Assembly: GCA_025765615.1 (NCBI GenBank)
Contig: JAIVFJ010000125.1
Span: 62,001 to 126,000, forward strand
Origin: Zopfochytrium polystomum
Taxonomy: Eukaryota; Chytridiomycota; Chytridiomycetes; Chytridiales; Chytridiaceae
Reading direction: 5' to 3'
Length of the DNA: 64,000 nt
Positions 31,777-42,749 of the stretch are shown in pieces (position 1 is the stretch's first letter; every line of letters starts with the position of its first letter). A program made the translations under genes and the position numbers. A model generated the notes under the pieces. It had not been told where the DNA came from and did no database searches. It saw only the letters and a list, made by a program, of their open reading frames with translations.

Positions 31777-32081
31777 CTAGTGATGACCGCCGTGTCCCTC
31801 CGCCTTCAATCGCTTCTCCCTCTCCTCCATCCACTTGGCCCACTTCTCCTTCTCCGCCTTGCCGGGCCCCTCGGTCTCGTACCACGAGTCGTAAGCCAGG
31901 TAGATACCGAACGCAAAGGCCGCGATCCCGACGCCGGGATACATTCCGCGCACTCGGCGCGAAATGGAGAAGAAGGGGTGGCTGCGCCAGGCCTCGCGGC
32001 GCGCCCAGGGGTCCTTGAAGGACTTGAGCTGGCCTTCGAGGAAGGGGATGTGTGGGCGGAAGAGCTTGTGTGGGAAAAGGC
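31777..32081 (-). CDS. NDUFB3: Complex I subunit NDUFB3/B12-like, 3' exon
   Basis: The exon encodes about 100 residues: FPHKLFRPHIPFLEGQLKSF, then KDPWARREAWRSHPFF, a membrane helix MYPGVGIAAFAFGIYLAY, then a Lys/Glu-rich tail ending GHGGHH before the TAG at 31777-31779. The DPWxRxEAWR motif and single helix mark the B12 subunit of mitochondrial NADH:ubiquinone oxidoreductase. The exon follows an intron that contains a run of about 34 T on the plus strand. The upstream exon with the start codon is not resolved; a GTAAGC donor at about 32222 is one candidate, but no ATG in frame is found near it. Confidence 0.72.
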
Positions 32082-32087
32082 CTATGT

Positions 32088-32126
<39 letters not shown>

Positions 32127-32457
32127 GTTTTCGTTAAAGGGGATGAGCATTTGGGCAATGGCACAGCAGGCTCAAAATAGCCCTGCTTGAAGCCAGCGGT
32201 CAGAAGAATTGCGGTTGCTTACCGAATTCTGAGCGACGCGAACAGGGGCACGGGTAGGCGATGCCCGATCGCGAAAGGAAAAAAGAAAGGGAGCAGATCT
32301 GGTCAGTGCTGATTCTCGCAGAGTGAATACCTTCGAAAACGATCTCGTGATTTTCAGCCCTCGCCTACGGTCTTAGCCTTCAATCGCCCGCCTCTGCAGA
32401 TCTCTCCCCTCTCCGCGATCAAATGTGTGGGCGCACCTGGCATGATCGAACAAGATT

Positions 32458-32735
32458 CTAATATGACCTTGTCAGACCAACCAAAGACAAGCCAACCCTC
32501 TTGGGCTCGTCAGCAGGGGGAACAAAGACATTACCCTCGAACCCTTCCTCCTGTGTCGACAGCGATATCCTGTCACTTTGCACGCAAAACTCCACCAGCG
32601 CAGTACCATTCGAGGCGGCAACGTGCGAGAAGAACCGCGCCAACGTGCATGCGTTGGCAGAAGCAGTCTCCGGCGTCGCTATGCACTTTATAAGCCGGAT
32701 GCGCTCCAATACGTTTGCGGGCGAACTCTCAATCT
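32458..32735 (-). CDS. Unassigned exon-like ORF
   Basis: The frame reads LIKCIATPETASANACTLAR, then FFSHVAASNGTALVEFCVQS and DRISLSTQEEGFEGNVFVPP, which has the alternating pattern of a real folded domain rather than noise. It faintly recalls the first strand-helix unit of sliding-clamp-like checkpoint proteins (Rad9/Hus1/Rad1), but I cannot confirm this. No start codon or stop context is clear; an AG acceptor at about 32736 could open it. Confidence 0.28.
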
Positions 32736-32933
32736 TTTAAGGGCTGTCCATAATCACACTTGCGCTAGCGAGGCAACCTCTGTCTCCAGGATACCTGCGT
32801 AGAGAAGCGCAGTAATCGCACGCCTATGCAACTTCCCGCTCGACCTCGTTTGAACCTTTTCGACGTGTACGTTCTTCCGTCGCTGACAAACAACGGAGAA
32901 CAAAATGTTTTTCACATTTTAAATCGCACGTCC

Positions 32934-35053
32934 CTAAACGCGGCGAAACACGATAGCATCCGTTGTCGGCTCGAACGGAACGCTCACACTACTCACACGC
33001 CCACTCCTACCGCCGCCTTCCGTCCTTCCGACCGCAAACGAGGCGAAAAAGCGCGGCGCCACCGCAGACCCTATCCCATCCGGCAACAGCTCGTTCAAGA
33101 TCTCGGTGAAGAACAGCCCAAACGTGTCGTTGTACCAGTGCGACAGGCGGAACGTCTGGGCGCCGCCGACGCGGGACGAGAACGCGAGCGTTGCGGTCAG
33201 CTCCATAGAAGTTGATTCCGACGCGTTGAGTGACGGTGCGGGAGCGATTTCGAGAGTGCCGTAGGTGGGGTGGGAGAATGAGCCGGCGTAGTCGCTGGGC
33301 GATGCGAGAGTGGTCGGCTTGCTGGGATCGCGAAGGTTCAGCAGCTGTTGGACGAGGTCTTGGTTCGCAGCGTCCTGCTGCTGTTTGAGGTTGCGGACGA
33401 GTCCGTTCCAGTCGACCGGGGCCTGGGGAAACAAAAAGCTGTTGGGTATTGTGTTAGTGATCGGCTCGCGTTCAGATATCCTGGAAAGAGACTTACGCGT
33501 CTGCCAAAGTGTTTGCAAGAATAAACGGAGCGTAGGTGACGCCTCTGTTCGCCAGCACGACGACCGCTAAGCCGTGTTGAGGAAAAACAACTATTTGGCT
33601 AGTAAATCCAGGACTGCCGCCGTCGTGCCTCACTCGGTTCAGTCCACGGTATTGGTCAACGAACCAGCCAAGCGCGTCTAAATGGGACGGGAAGATTCAT
33701 TGCAGACGCATGTTCAATTCGTGAGCAAAGAACTTACATGTTGGCAACTGGCTATCCGCTGACGCGCTCGCCACGACACGTGGAGCGACGAGTGTTTGGA
33801 ACAGGTCGGATGAGATCAAGGATGTGCCGTTGGGCAGAACGCCCTGGGCTAAAATCAAAGACAGCCAACGACCCACTTTGATGGTTCAGTGGAAAGGCTA
33901 TAGATGGACACGGGTAGCACCTTCACTTACTGTCAGAGGCGCTCGATACAATCGACCCCGCGGCCGCTGTCGTATCGATCGCAAAGTTGGTGTCGCCAAG
34001 AAGCTCATTTCCGTTGAACGCGAACCCTCGAGCGGCGTTTCGGTTGCCCGCGCTCGCCGACAAGGGAAAAAGCGAGTCGCTCATCCCCAAAGGCGTAAAG
34101 ATGCGATCGCGAAGAAGTCTGGACATGCTGCTGTTGCTTAACGCGGGGAGAATGTCACCAATGATGGCGTACAGGAGGTTCGTGTACTGAAAGCCCTCCC
34201 TGAACTCGAGAGATTGGGTGACGTCGCCCAGTTTCGTCACGAAGGACTGGGAGTCGTTGTATATGCCGATGAGGAGATCGTGCCGAGGCAAGCCCTAAGA
34301 GTATATTAATTTAGAGGCATACTTCGCAGAAAATCTCAACCGCTTACCGTTCTGTGAGACAGTGCATCCAGAAAGGTTGCGCGGTCCACCGCTTCAGGAT
34401 CAGGAAGTTTCAGGTCTGGCCAGACGTCCGCCAGCCTGTCTTTCCATTTAACGAGACCGTCTTGCACCGCGAGCCCGACCAAGAACGACGTGAACGCCTT
34501 TGTCAACGATCCGATCTGGAACAGCGTTCGGTTTGTGACGGCCGCATCCGCAGCCTCCGCAGCGGTGGCATTCGCAGAAACGTTGTACTTGGCTCCGAAG
34601 CCTCTGGAGAAAACAACCTGTCCGTCCTTTACGATTGCGGCGGCGAGCCCGTTGACTCCCCAGTCCGTGCGGACAGACTCGATGGTAGCCGCGAGATCTT
34701 CGAGGCTGACATTTGAAGTTGTTGCGGAGGACACGAGTGCAGCGGCTTGGAGGGGAAGCAGAGGCGCCGTGACGCTCTGGTTGAGTGGCGGATTTCGCCA
34801 CCGGAGCCGGTGGCGGTGCCGAGAACATGTGTCCGGGTCGTGCCGCGTAGCTGCGGCGGCTGCGAATACAGCAGCGGGCGCGGTGGCTGAATGGGAGGAA
34901 GGAAGTAACGGGGGAGAGGTCGTGGACGATAGCAGTGGCCGACAGCGGCAGCAGCAGCAAGAGAAGCTGCCAGGGTGTGCCGCGGCGAGGTAGCTGCTGC
35001 TGCTGCTGCTGCTGCTGCAGGCGCGGCGGCGGGTTCCTGTCGCGCTTATGCAT
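32934..35053 (-). CDS. Secreted class C beta-lactamase-like serine hydrolase
   Basis: Exons, minus strand: 35053-34348 (internally uncertain), 34294-33931, 33875-33738, 33677-33497 and 33438-32934. The N-terminus from the ATG at 35053 has a Gln-rich lead and a hydrophobic signal, WQLLLLLLPLSATA. The catalytic part begins LEDLAATIESVRTDWGVNGL in another frame, so exon 1 must contain an intron; a 151-base GTCCAC..ACCAG option restores the frame but has a poor donor. Motifs of the family are present: SLTK (S-x-x-K nucleophile) in FQIGSLTKAFTSF, YTN in FQYTNLLYAIIGD, and RHDGGSPGF in place of KTG. A C-terminal beta-rich domain follows. Family members include peptidases, esterases and LACTB; the substrate is unknown. 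Confidence 0.72.
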
Positions 35054-35301
35054 TGTTGTTTGTGTTGTTTTTTGAGCAGCGTGGTGGTGCGCGTGCTCTT
35101 GATGTTTCCTCGTCTTGGGGATCTTGCAAACTTCCAAATCGGGGCGATCACGTGAGTGGCATTGCAGGCACACACACAATCACAGCACAGAGCTGGGAGA
35201 AATTATGAAGCTACAGCTCGCAAAAAGATTCAGACCCCTTGTATCTATTGCTGCGTCATCCCACCTCAGGTCTACACCACTGACCCCGCACTTGCGCGTC
35301 A

Positions 35302-36515
35302 CTACTCTTGCACCCACTTGGTCAGCCAGCCCATGAGTTCAGGCGTCCGGCTCGACTTCCAGCGCAATCGGTATTCGCCGGAGAAAGGCCCAAAGTGGAG
35401 CCGCTCAGGACGCACCGAGCCGACGTCAAACGTTCGATTCAAACCCGTCGCGCGCCACCACTCGAGGCTGGCTTCTCTTTTGTGCAGCCAGGCAAGCAGA
35501 ATCGCGTGTATCGAATACTTCATCGGCAGTCCGCTATCTTTCCACCACTGCAGAACCTCCACGTTTCCGTCTCTGCTGGCAATGTCCATGGAAAACCAAG
35601 AGTAGCGCAGCTCCAGCCCGCTGTCCTTCCACCACTGCAGAACGTACAGGTTATCCGCACAATCAAGCGGACGGTACGAGTACGCAAAGGGCAGCCCCTT
35701 GTCCTTCCACCACTGAAGCACGTTCACCATCCCACGAGCGCTGGCGGTGTGAATCGCGAACCGCGTGCAGCGAAACGAAACCCCGGCGTCCAGCCAGACC
35801 TGCAAAACGTCCAGCCTCCCGCTCGTGACAGCCCAATCGACCGTGTTCGGGTCCACCCCTCGCCTGCGGTTGATCCGCGCGCGGTGCGCCATCCACCACC
35901 GGTACTTGTCCGACCAAGGGGATTGGCTGACAACGCGGCGCTCGGTGACCCGCAGCTCCAGCCCGCTTCGCTCCCACCATCGCAAAACGTCGAGCGACTG
36001 GCCCCAAAGCACGCCGTCGACCGCCGCCACCGAGTACTTCATGTGGTACCCGCTGTCTTTCCACCACTCCAGGACGGGGACCTGCCCGTTCCTGCTCGCG
36101 CCATCGACGGCCCGCACCGAGTACTTGATCTTTAGCCGGCTGTCTTTCCACCACTGCAGCACCGACACGTGGCCAGCGCGACTCGGGTCGTCCATCGCCG
36201 CCGGCGAGTACTTCAACCGCAGCCCGCTCTCCTTCCAGCAGTCGAGGATCTCCAGGTGTCCCATCGCGCACGCCTGGTCGATCGCGCGGTGCGTGTAGTG
36301 CGGATCGGCGGTTTTTGTCGTTTTGCAGTGGGCGACGAGTAGGCGGAGGAGCCGGACGTCGTTGCGGGAGCTCGCGACGTCCAGGGCCCGCTCCTGCAGC
36401 GCCGATGAAGGCGGATGCTTGGATGGAGTCGAGCCGGAAAAGGGTTAGCGAGGACGAGTTGATGGCGGGGGTCGAGGAAGGCGATGATGGGGATCAAGAT
36501 GTCGGCGTGGAGCAT
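35302..36515 (-). CDS. F-box-like protein with WW-type ankyrin repeats
   Basis: From about 36515 the N-terminus reads MLHADILIPIIAFLDPRHQL, F-box-like. The main ORF then carries about nine 33-residue units with consensus VLQWWKDSGLxLxYSxxAhD followed by ASxxGxV, a divergent ankyrin repeat with a conserved Trp pair. The F-box frame and the repeat frame differ; a 38-base GTCCTC..CCAAG interval, with a GCTAAC branch-like element, would join them, otherwise there is a frameshift near 36430. The stop is at 35302-35304. Such proteins usually serve as adaptor receptors, for example for ubiquitin ligases; here that is inference. Broken relatives lie at 4374-4875. Confidence 0.62.
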
Positions 36516-36613
36516 CACGGCGTGCCGGTGACTTGGCCCCCAAGAATTCAAGGACCGCTTCGGGATCCCTTTGCCTTGGTGAGCACTTTTCATTTACTGC
36601 TGGTAAGCTGACA

Positions 36614-37645
36614 TCACCGTCGCCCTCCTCTACCACAGCCGATTAATTGAAGGAAAACAACGAATATCATAACGATATCAAGGTATAGCTATGGAAGAAA
36701 AAACGTAAACGTGCTGTCAGTCCTAGCGCATCCCCCCAGCCAAACCCACCTACCTGCAACGAGCCCGCAATGTATTCATCTTCATTCAACCGCCGCAAGA
36801 TATTGTACGTGTCCAACACCACAAACCCGGAGAAAACGACGCCCGCGACGACCAGCACCGGCAGAATCCAGGCCCGGCTGTATCGAAAAAGCGCGCCAAA
36901 CAGCAAGCCGACGAAAACAACCATCATTGCGCCAAAAAGAAACGGGGCGAGCCCTTCGAAGCGGAAGCGCGACTGGAATGTGAAGAGGGTGAGGGACGCG
37001 AAGAGAACCAGAGCAATGATGGTGGCGTGGAGGATCGCTTGAGAGTTGTAGAGACCGCAGGCGGTGCCGATGAGGAACGACTCGCAGAGTGTAAAGGTAA
37101 AAAGCAGGATGCTATTGGGTTGATGTCATTCTGTCAAGAGCGAGCACCTGAGTCAAGACTCACTAGTTCCAGGGCTTTCTTCTTCTCAAGAAGTACACAG
37201 CCATCAGCACCACGATTGAAGCGATAATCGTTCCATAAAAGGCCCAAGGTCTTTGCGCCAGCCACGCGTTCATTACGGGATGAAAGTAGAAGAGAGCCGA
37301 GACGACGACTGTGACGACCATCTGGGCAGCCAAAATCGAATGCACTTTGCGCACATAGGCGAGCCGTTTCCTGCTGCGGGAATGTTCTACGTTTGAAGCA
37401 GGTGCTAGGGTCGCGGGCAGCGGCAACCCGGCTGCGGTATTGACTGCCCGGGTTTGGAGATCAGGGGAGAAGACCGCAGCGCGAGGGGATTGATTGGATG
37501 GCAAGACGCGTGGAGGATTGCTGGGAGCAGGAGAGTACGGCGGTGGCGCTGGTGGCTGAGGGCGCTGCGGCTGCTGCTGCTGCTGATGCTGGTAGGGAGC
37601 GCCACCTCCGTCATTGGTTCCCGCTGGAAATCGGGTGGGAGACAT
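36614..37645 (-). CDS. TMBIM / Bax inhibitor-1 family membrane protein
   Basis: Exons 37645-37164, 37111-36754 and 36688-36614, about 304 residues. The cytosolic N-terminus is Gln/Pro-rich. Then RKVHSILAAQMVVTVVVSAL begins the seven-helix core. Across the first splice the join gives KPWNYILLFTFTLCESFLIG, the family's hallmark. Later come SLTLFTFQSRF, VFSGFVVLDTYNILRRLNED and, across the second splice, EYIAGSLQLYLDIVMIFVVF. The conserved Asp residues of the pH-sensing C-terminal pair (LDTY, YLDI) are present. The family forms ER or Golgi calcium-leak and cell-death-suppressing channels. An alternative ATG lies upstream at 37726. Confidence 0.85.
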
Positions 37646-37743
37646 TTTCGTCGGGAGCCCCCCGACGAATAGCGCGCATTGCCCACGCCAGGAAGTTAGA
37701 TTCCGGCGGCTCGTTTCTCGTTTCATCTCAGATGCTTTGATTA

Positions 37744-37745
<2 letters not shown>

Positions 37746-37809
<64 letters not shown>

Positions 37810-37820
37810 TCACACACACC
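37746..37820. repeat. (CA)n microsatellite
   Basis: About 70 bases of CA repeats between the TMBIM gene and the first membrane-protein paralogue, in the shared upstream region of two divergent genes. Confidence 0.92.
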
Positions 37821-38077
37821 GCTCAATGTCCCAATGCGTCTGCAAAGTGGGACTCGTTGGTCTTGGTGGTTTTTGGTTCGGTTGTTTGAGCATTATTGTG
37901 TTTAGCTTTTCCGTTTTTCCGCTCCTGCCATTTTTAGAAAGAGCGCTTGTTTGTCTCAGAAACAAACATCGTGGAGGACGCAGTGTGTGCGGCGGTCGTT
38001 GTGTCTCCCCTCTCTGTCTCCTCCTCTCCTTCCTCTATTTTTGTCTCTTCTTCTCATTTGCTTCCGCCCTCTTGCCA

Positions 38078-39922
38078 ATGCGCCGCGGATCCTTCAACAG
38101 CGTAGTCGAGGACGTCGGCGCCGACGCCGCCTCTGCCTACGCCGCCGCCTTCGCCGCTGCCAACGCCAACAGGAGCAATCATCATGCCCACAGCAGCTGG
38201 GGGGCTGTCAGCTACGGCAACGACGTCCCAAACGCCATCGTCCCACACGCACACGCGAATACCGGGACGGCAAACTCCATACGCAGGCACAGCAGATCCT
38301 CCTCCGCAGGCAGCGGGATTATGGACGGCTACAACGCCAAGACTCTGGTGCAGCTGCAGCCCCTGATGAAGCTCCAGCAGCAGCATGACGCACAGCAAAA
38401 CAGCGGGACGTCTGCCCTTGCCCCTCCACCCGCTTACAACTCCAAACCCCGCTTCCTCAACTGTCTCGTGCTGGGCTCAGCCATCCCGTTCTCTATCCCT
38501 TTCAGCGACTCTTCCTTGCCCGTCTCCTCCCTGACCTTTTCCATCTCGGCCATGCTCAGCGCCCTCGGCCTGAACCTCAACCACAAGAGGCCCCTGGAGC
38601 TCTTCCTGGTTAACAATCGCTCCGCGACGAACCCCACCCTACTGCCGACCGACAGCATCCTGCACCCCAGCAACCCTGCGTTTGCGGCAATCACGTCATC
38701 CATGCACGAGGAGGACGTTGTCGAACGCACCGTGGTGCTGCTGGCAGGGAGGTGCATGTGGGTGAACGGCCCGATGAAGAGCGCGGCGCTGCGAGACTTG
38801 ATCGACATGGAAGCAGTCGGCGGAATCGGCGTCGACGTGCTCGTTCTCGTCCCGACGGACCCACGCGCGGCCATGGGCGGTGCGACGACGCCCTCCAGCG
38901 GGCTAGTAGTCGGAAGAGTCGGAAGCGTCGCCGGAGCGGTCTCGGTCATCGGCCACAGGCCCTTCGCTCCACCCAGGCGATCATCGCTGGAATCCTTCCA
39001 ACCCATGTCTGTCGAGTACCCGTCGCCGGTGCCGCCGATGCGATCGGTGTCGGTGTCGACGGGAAGCAACGTGCTGACGTACGGGAATGCGGGAGGGACG
39101 CTGCGGTACGGCCAGAGCCGGAACCCGTCCATCTATTCGTCGTACCAACCGAGCTACCAGGACGCGCGAGGACTCGTGGCGGACGCGTACCCGTACCCTC
39201 CGACGATGCCGTCGCACCCGGCAAAGCTGGACCCGGACGACGCAAAGCGGAAGCAAATGACCGTTCGCCGGATCCTCTTTGTCGTCGGCGCCGTCATCGC
39301 CGTCGCCATGGTCCTCGCCGTCGTCGCGGTCGTCGTCAGCCGTAAACAATCCCAGACGCAGCCGGCCTCCTCTGCCACGGGCGGCACCACGGCAAAACCG
39401 ACGCCCAACGCAAACTGCAAGACCACGCTCTTTGACGACTTTACGCGCCCCAACACCAACAACGTCGGCCTCATTACCGGCTCCGGTGGCGACATCCAGG
39501 CGCTGGCGTGGTCGACCAACCTGACCTTCTTCCCGTCAGGTTACACCGGTTACTACTACGAAAACATCCGCGACGTCATCATCGCGGCCAACGGTACCAC
39601 CACGACGTGCAGGGCGGCGCCGTCGTTCGGCAAGTACCTCGCGTTCTCGATGGGCGGGTCCGGCACGTTCCACATCAACCTGCAGGTCGGGTGCAGCAAG
39701 GCCGTGCACGTGTCGACCACGTTCAACGTCACGACGCCGCCAATGGATTTTGTTGTGGATGTCGACAAGGTGGCCGGTGTCAACGCCAGCGCGGATTTGA
39801 GCGCCGTAGTGTGGGAGAATATGGTGTTTGCGGATAAGGGTGTTACGTGGAGTTTGGCCAATTTTAGAGGGGTGAGCGATATCAACGATTGTGCGCTGAC
39901 GGGGGCGTCAATGATTCCGTGA
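38078..39922 (+). CDS. Single-pass membrane protein, paralogue 1 of 3
   Basis: Intronless, 614 residues from the ATG at 38078 (MRRGSFNSVVED); the open frame extends upstream but has no better start. Layout: a low-complexity N-terminus; a conserved cytosolic domain beginning RFLNCLVLGSAIPFSIPF, with LELFLVNNRS, EDVVERTVVLLAGRCMWVN and DVLVLVPTD; a Pro/Ser-rich linker; one membrane helix near residues 398-424 (ILFVVGAVIAVAMVLAVVAV); and a C-terminal domain CKTTLFDDFTRPNTNN to GVSDINDCAL. Several N-x-T/S sites (NLT, NGT, NVT, NAS) in the C-terminal part suggest it is outside the cell. The N-domain faintly resembles the CLVLG-type header of Crinkler proteins, which I regard as a hypothesis only. 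I do not recognise the family. Confidence 0.72.
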   Translation: MRRGSFNSVVEDVGADAASAYAAAFAAANANRSNHHAHSSWGAVSYGNDVPNAIVPHAHANTGTANSIRRHSRSSSAGSGIMDGYNAKTLVQLQPLMKLQQQHDAQQNSGTSALAPPPAYNSKPRFLNCLVLGSAIPFSIPFSDSSLPVSSLTFSISAMLSALGLNLNHKRPLELFLVNNRSATNPTLLPTDSILHPSNPAFAAITSSMHEEDVVERTVVLLAGRCMWVNGPMKSAALRDLIDMEAVGGIGVDVLVLVPTDPRAAMGGATTPSSGLVVGRVGSVAGAVSVIGHRPFAPPRRSSLESFQPMSVEYPSPVPPMRSVSVSTGSNVLTYGNAGGTLRYGQSRNPSIYSSYQPSYQDARGLVADAYPYPPTMPSHPAKLDPDDAKRKQMTVRRILFVVGAVIAVAMVLAVVAVVVSRKQSQTQPASSATGGTTAKPTPNANCKTTLFDDFTRPNTNNVGLITGSGGDIQALAWSTNLTFFPSGYTGYYYENIRDVIIAANGTTTTCRAAPSFGKYLAFSMGGSGTFHINLQVGCSKAVHVSTTFNVTTPPMDFVVDVDKVAGVNASADLSAVVWENMVFADKGVTWSLANFRGVSDINDCALTGASMIP

Positions 39923-40660
39923 GGTGCGAGGGGGAGAATGGTGGTGTGTATTATAAGGATAGAAAAGATTGCTTTCGTTTGACAGCTGCCCTTTATCTTT
40001 GCTACTCATGAAGAACTTGGCGGGTGCGTTTGACGTTGTTCCATTTGGTCAACAACAATCCGAGGGGAACAAGACTTAGTGATGCGCTCAAATTAGGATA
40101 AACAACCGCCACAATGGATGATTTGGAGGCATGACGGCACAAAAAAATTCAAGCGAACAGTTTCCGTATTCGCCTCTCACTCGTTCCATCCCTTCTTTCG
40201 ACATTCAGTCAATTGCAATGACGACGGCAAGATATTCGGATGGAGTGCTTGGCCCTTCCCGTTTTGGGCAAGTGAAGCAGTAAACAGCTAGCTCCATTAC
40301 GCAACGACTTCGAACTTCCTTTCCGGCGTGTTTCGGCAACGGCGCCATTATCGCCCGAAGGGAAAGGTTTCTGGAGTGGCGTTTCCAAACTTGCGTTTCT
40401 TTCCAAGCGCGCCGACAATCTCCCTGACTTGTGTCTGCCTCGAATCCGGCTTGCCCTTTTTGGAAGAGCCCAAAAATACTTGGATTCTTCTTGAACAGAC
40501 AGGTCCTTTCCAAACTTTCACATTTCACTTGACCTGTGTCTGTCGGGGTCTGTCTGGAGGCCTCCCAGCTGCGTTCAAAGCAAACTGTTCTTCTTCAGAC
40601 GAAAAAGGAAAGTTTCTCGACTTCTTTCCCAAACATCATCATCCCATCACTGCGGAATTA
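39923..40660. other. Intergenic between paralogues 1 and 2
   Basis: The frame of paralogue 2 stays open leftward to about 40328 but has no ATG before 40661 and no similarity to paralogue 1, so it is treated as upstream non-coding. It contains no other gene I can support. Confidence 0.45.
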
Positions 40661-42472
40661 ATGCCGCGCCGGCTCACTGCAGAAGAGAACGAGCTTGACG
40701 ACAACAACGACGACGGTGTCCCCAGCCGCCGCCACCATCGCCGTCCAAGTCGTGACGACAGCAGATGGGAGGAGGGCCTGAGCGCCAGGGACGTCGCCGA
40801 GGGCGGCGTGACCAAGGGCGCCACTACTGTCAGCCGCGCCAGAACTTCCTCCGACCGGAAAAGCAACGACTACGACGCTTTGAGCACCAAAAGGTCCCTG
40901 CACCAGCGTCCCATGGACAAGCTCGGCCAGCTCCATCACGACGCGGCACGCAACAACGGGTTGCCGCCGCCCGCATACCACTCAAAACCCCGTTTCCTCA
41001 ACTGCCTCGTCCTCGGCTCAGCCATCCCCTTCTCGGTCCCTTTCAACGACTCGTCGCTGCCCGTCTCGTCCCTGACCTTTTCCATCTCGGCCATGCTCAG
41101 CGCGCTCGGCCTGAATCTTACCGTCAAGAGGTCCATCGAGCTCTTTCTGGTGAACAATCGGTCGCCGACGAGCCCGACCCTGCTGCCGTCAGACAGAATG
41201 CTGCATCCTAGCAACCCGGCGTTCGCTGCGATCACGTCATCAATGCACGAGGAGGACGTCGTCGAACGGACGGTGGTGCTCCTCGCTGGGAGATGCATGT
41301 GGGTGAACGGTCCGATGAAGAGCGCGGCGCTGCGGGACCTGATCGATATGGAGGCCGTTGGCGGGACAGGCGTCGACGTGCTGGTGCTCGTCCCGACGGA
41401 TCCGCGGACGGTCACCGGTGGTGCAACGACGCCCACCAGCGGTATGGTGGTGGGAATGGTTGGGGGTGTCCCGGGAGCCGTCTCTGTCCTCGGGGCCAGA
41501 CCAGTTCCGCCACCGCGGTCCGCATCGCAAGAATCCTTCTATCCGACAATGGTCCCCCAGATGACCATGCCACCAAGAAGATCGCTGTCCACTTCCACCG
41601 CAAGCAACGTGCTGCCGTACGGGCACAGAGGAACGATAAGCTCTTTCCAGACCAGGAACACGTCTTTGGACGAGTCCGTCTACCAAGGGAGCTACACACC
41701 CGACGGCAGAGGACTTGTAGAGGGCTACTACCCTTACCCTCCGACCCTCCCGGCGCTCCCGACAAAGCCCGGCTCCGAGCAATACAAGCGTAACCAGCTG
41801 ACAGTCCGCCGGATCCTCCTCATCGTCGGCGTCCTTGTCGTCCTAGCCACGATCCTCGCCATCGTCGCCGTTGTGGTCACCCACAAACCGCTTCCATCGC
41901 AATCCGCCCCTCCCACAACCGACGGTCCACCCGCCCCCCCAAAGTCGACGCCCAACGCAAACTGCAAGACCACGCTCTTTGACGACTTTACGCGCCCCAA
42001 CACCAACAACGTAGGTCTCGTCACCGGCGCCGGCGGCGACATCCAGGCGCTGGCGTGGACCTCCAACCTCACCTTCTTCCCTTCGGGGTACACGGGCTAC
42101 TACTACGAAAACGTCCGCGACGTCATCATAGCCGACAACGGCACCACCACGACCTGCAAAGCGGCGCCCTCGTTCGGGCGGTACGTCGCGTTCTCGATGG
42201 CCGGCTCTGGCACGTTCCACATAAACGTGCAGGTCGGGTGCGCCAAGGTCGTCCACAAGTCGGCCGCGTTCAATCTCACCGCGTCGCCGCCGACGGACTT
42301 TGTGATCGACGTCGACAGGCTGGCTGGGGTGGGCGCCAGCGCGGATCTGAGCGCGGTGGTGTGGGAGAATATGGTGTTTGCGGATAGGGGCGTGTCGTGG
42401 AGTTTGGCCGATTTTAGGGGCGTCAGCGACGTTGACGATTGTGGGTTGGCGGGGGCGACAATGATTCCGTGA
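40661..42472 (+). CDS. Single-pass membrane protein, paralogue 2 of 3
   Basis: Intronless, 603 residues from ATG 40661 (MPRRLTAEENEL). It has the same layout as paralogue 1 and is its closest relative: RFLNCLVLGSAIPFSVPFND, EDVVERTVVLLAGRCMWVN, DVLVLVPTD, a membrane helix near residues 383-409 (ILLIVGVLVVLATILAIVAV), then CKTTLFDDFTRPNTNN through GVSDVDDCGL. The N-terminal 80 residues, acidic and charged, are not shared with paralogue 1, while the domain regions are nearly the same, which points to a recent tandem duplication. Confidence 0.72.
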   Translation: MPRRLTAEENELDDNNDDGVPSRRHHRRPSRDDSRWEEGLSARDVAEGGVTKGATTVSRARTSSDRKSNDYDALSTKRSLHQRPMDKLGQLHHDAARNNGLPPPAYHSKPRFLNCLVLGSAIPFSVPFNDSSLPVSSLTFSISAMLSALGLNLTVKRSIELFLVNNRSPTSPTLLPSDRMLHPSNPAFAAITSSMHEEDVVERTVVLLAGRCMWVNGPMKSAALRDLIDMEAVGGTGVDVLVLVPTDPRTVTGGATTPTSGMVVGMVGGVPGAVSVLGARPVPPPRSASQESFYPTMVPQMTMPPRRSLSTSTASNVLPYGHRGTISSFQTRNTSLDESVYQGSYTPDGRGLVEGYYPYPPTLPALPTKPGSEQYKRNQLTVRRILLIVGVLVVLATILAIVAVVVTHKPLPSQSAPPTTDGPPAPPKSTPNANCKTTLFDDFTRPNTNNVGLVTGAGGDIQALAWTSNLTFFPSGYTGYYYENVRDVIIADNGTTTTCKAAPSFGRYVAFSMAGSGTFHINVQVGCAKVVHKSAAFNLTASPPTDFVIDVDRLAGVGASADLSAVVWENMVFADRGVSWSLADFRGVSDVDDCGLAGATMIP

Positions 42473-42749
42473 GGGGGTAATCGATGTAGACTCGGGGAGG
42501 TCGTTTTTAGCATTCGGGGGGGATTACAATTACATACCAAAATATTGTGACTTTAAGCGAGCGAGAGTGAATAATGGTACCTGGAGAAGCGACTGCACGA
42601 AGCTGCCGCTGATAGTTCCAACGTTTCCGGCTGTTGCGCCACCCTTTGATTTGCAAATCAGTAGAGGGAGCGAGAAATATGCGGGCTGTAAATGAGTCCC
42701 AATTAGTTAGTTGCCCTATTTTGATCGTTTTCGTTGCCAAATTCGCCAA

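Noticed and set aside
37746..37820. CRISPR-like or satellite array
   Set aside because: It is a simple CA dinucleotide tract without spacers.
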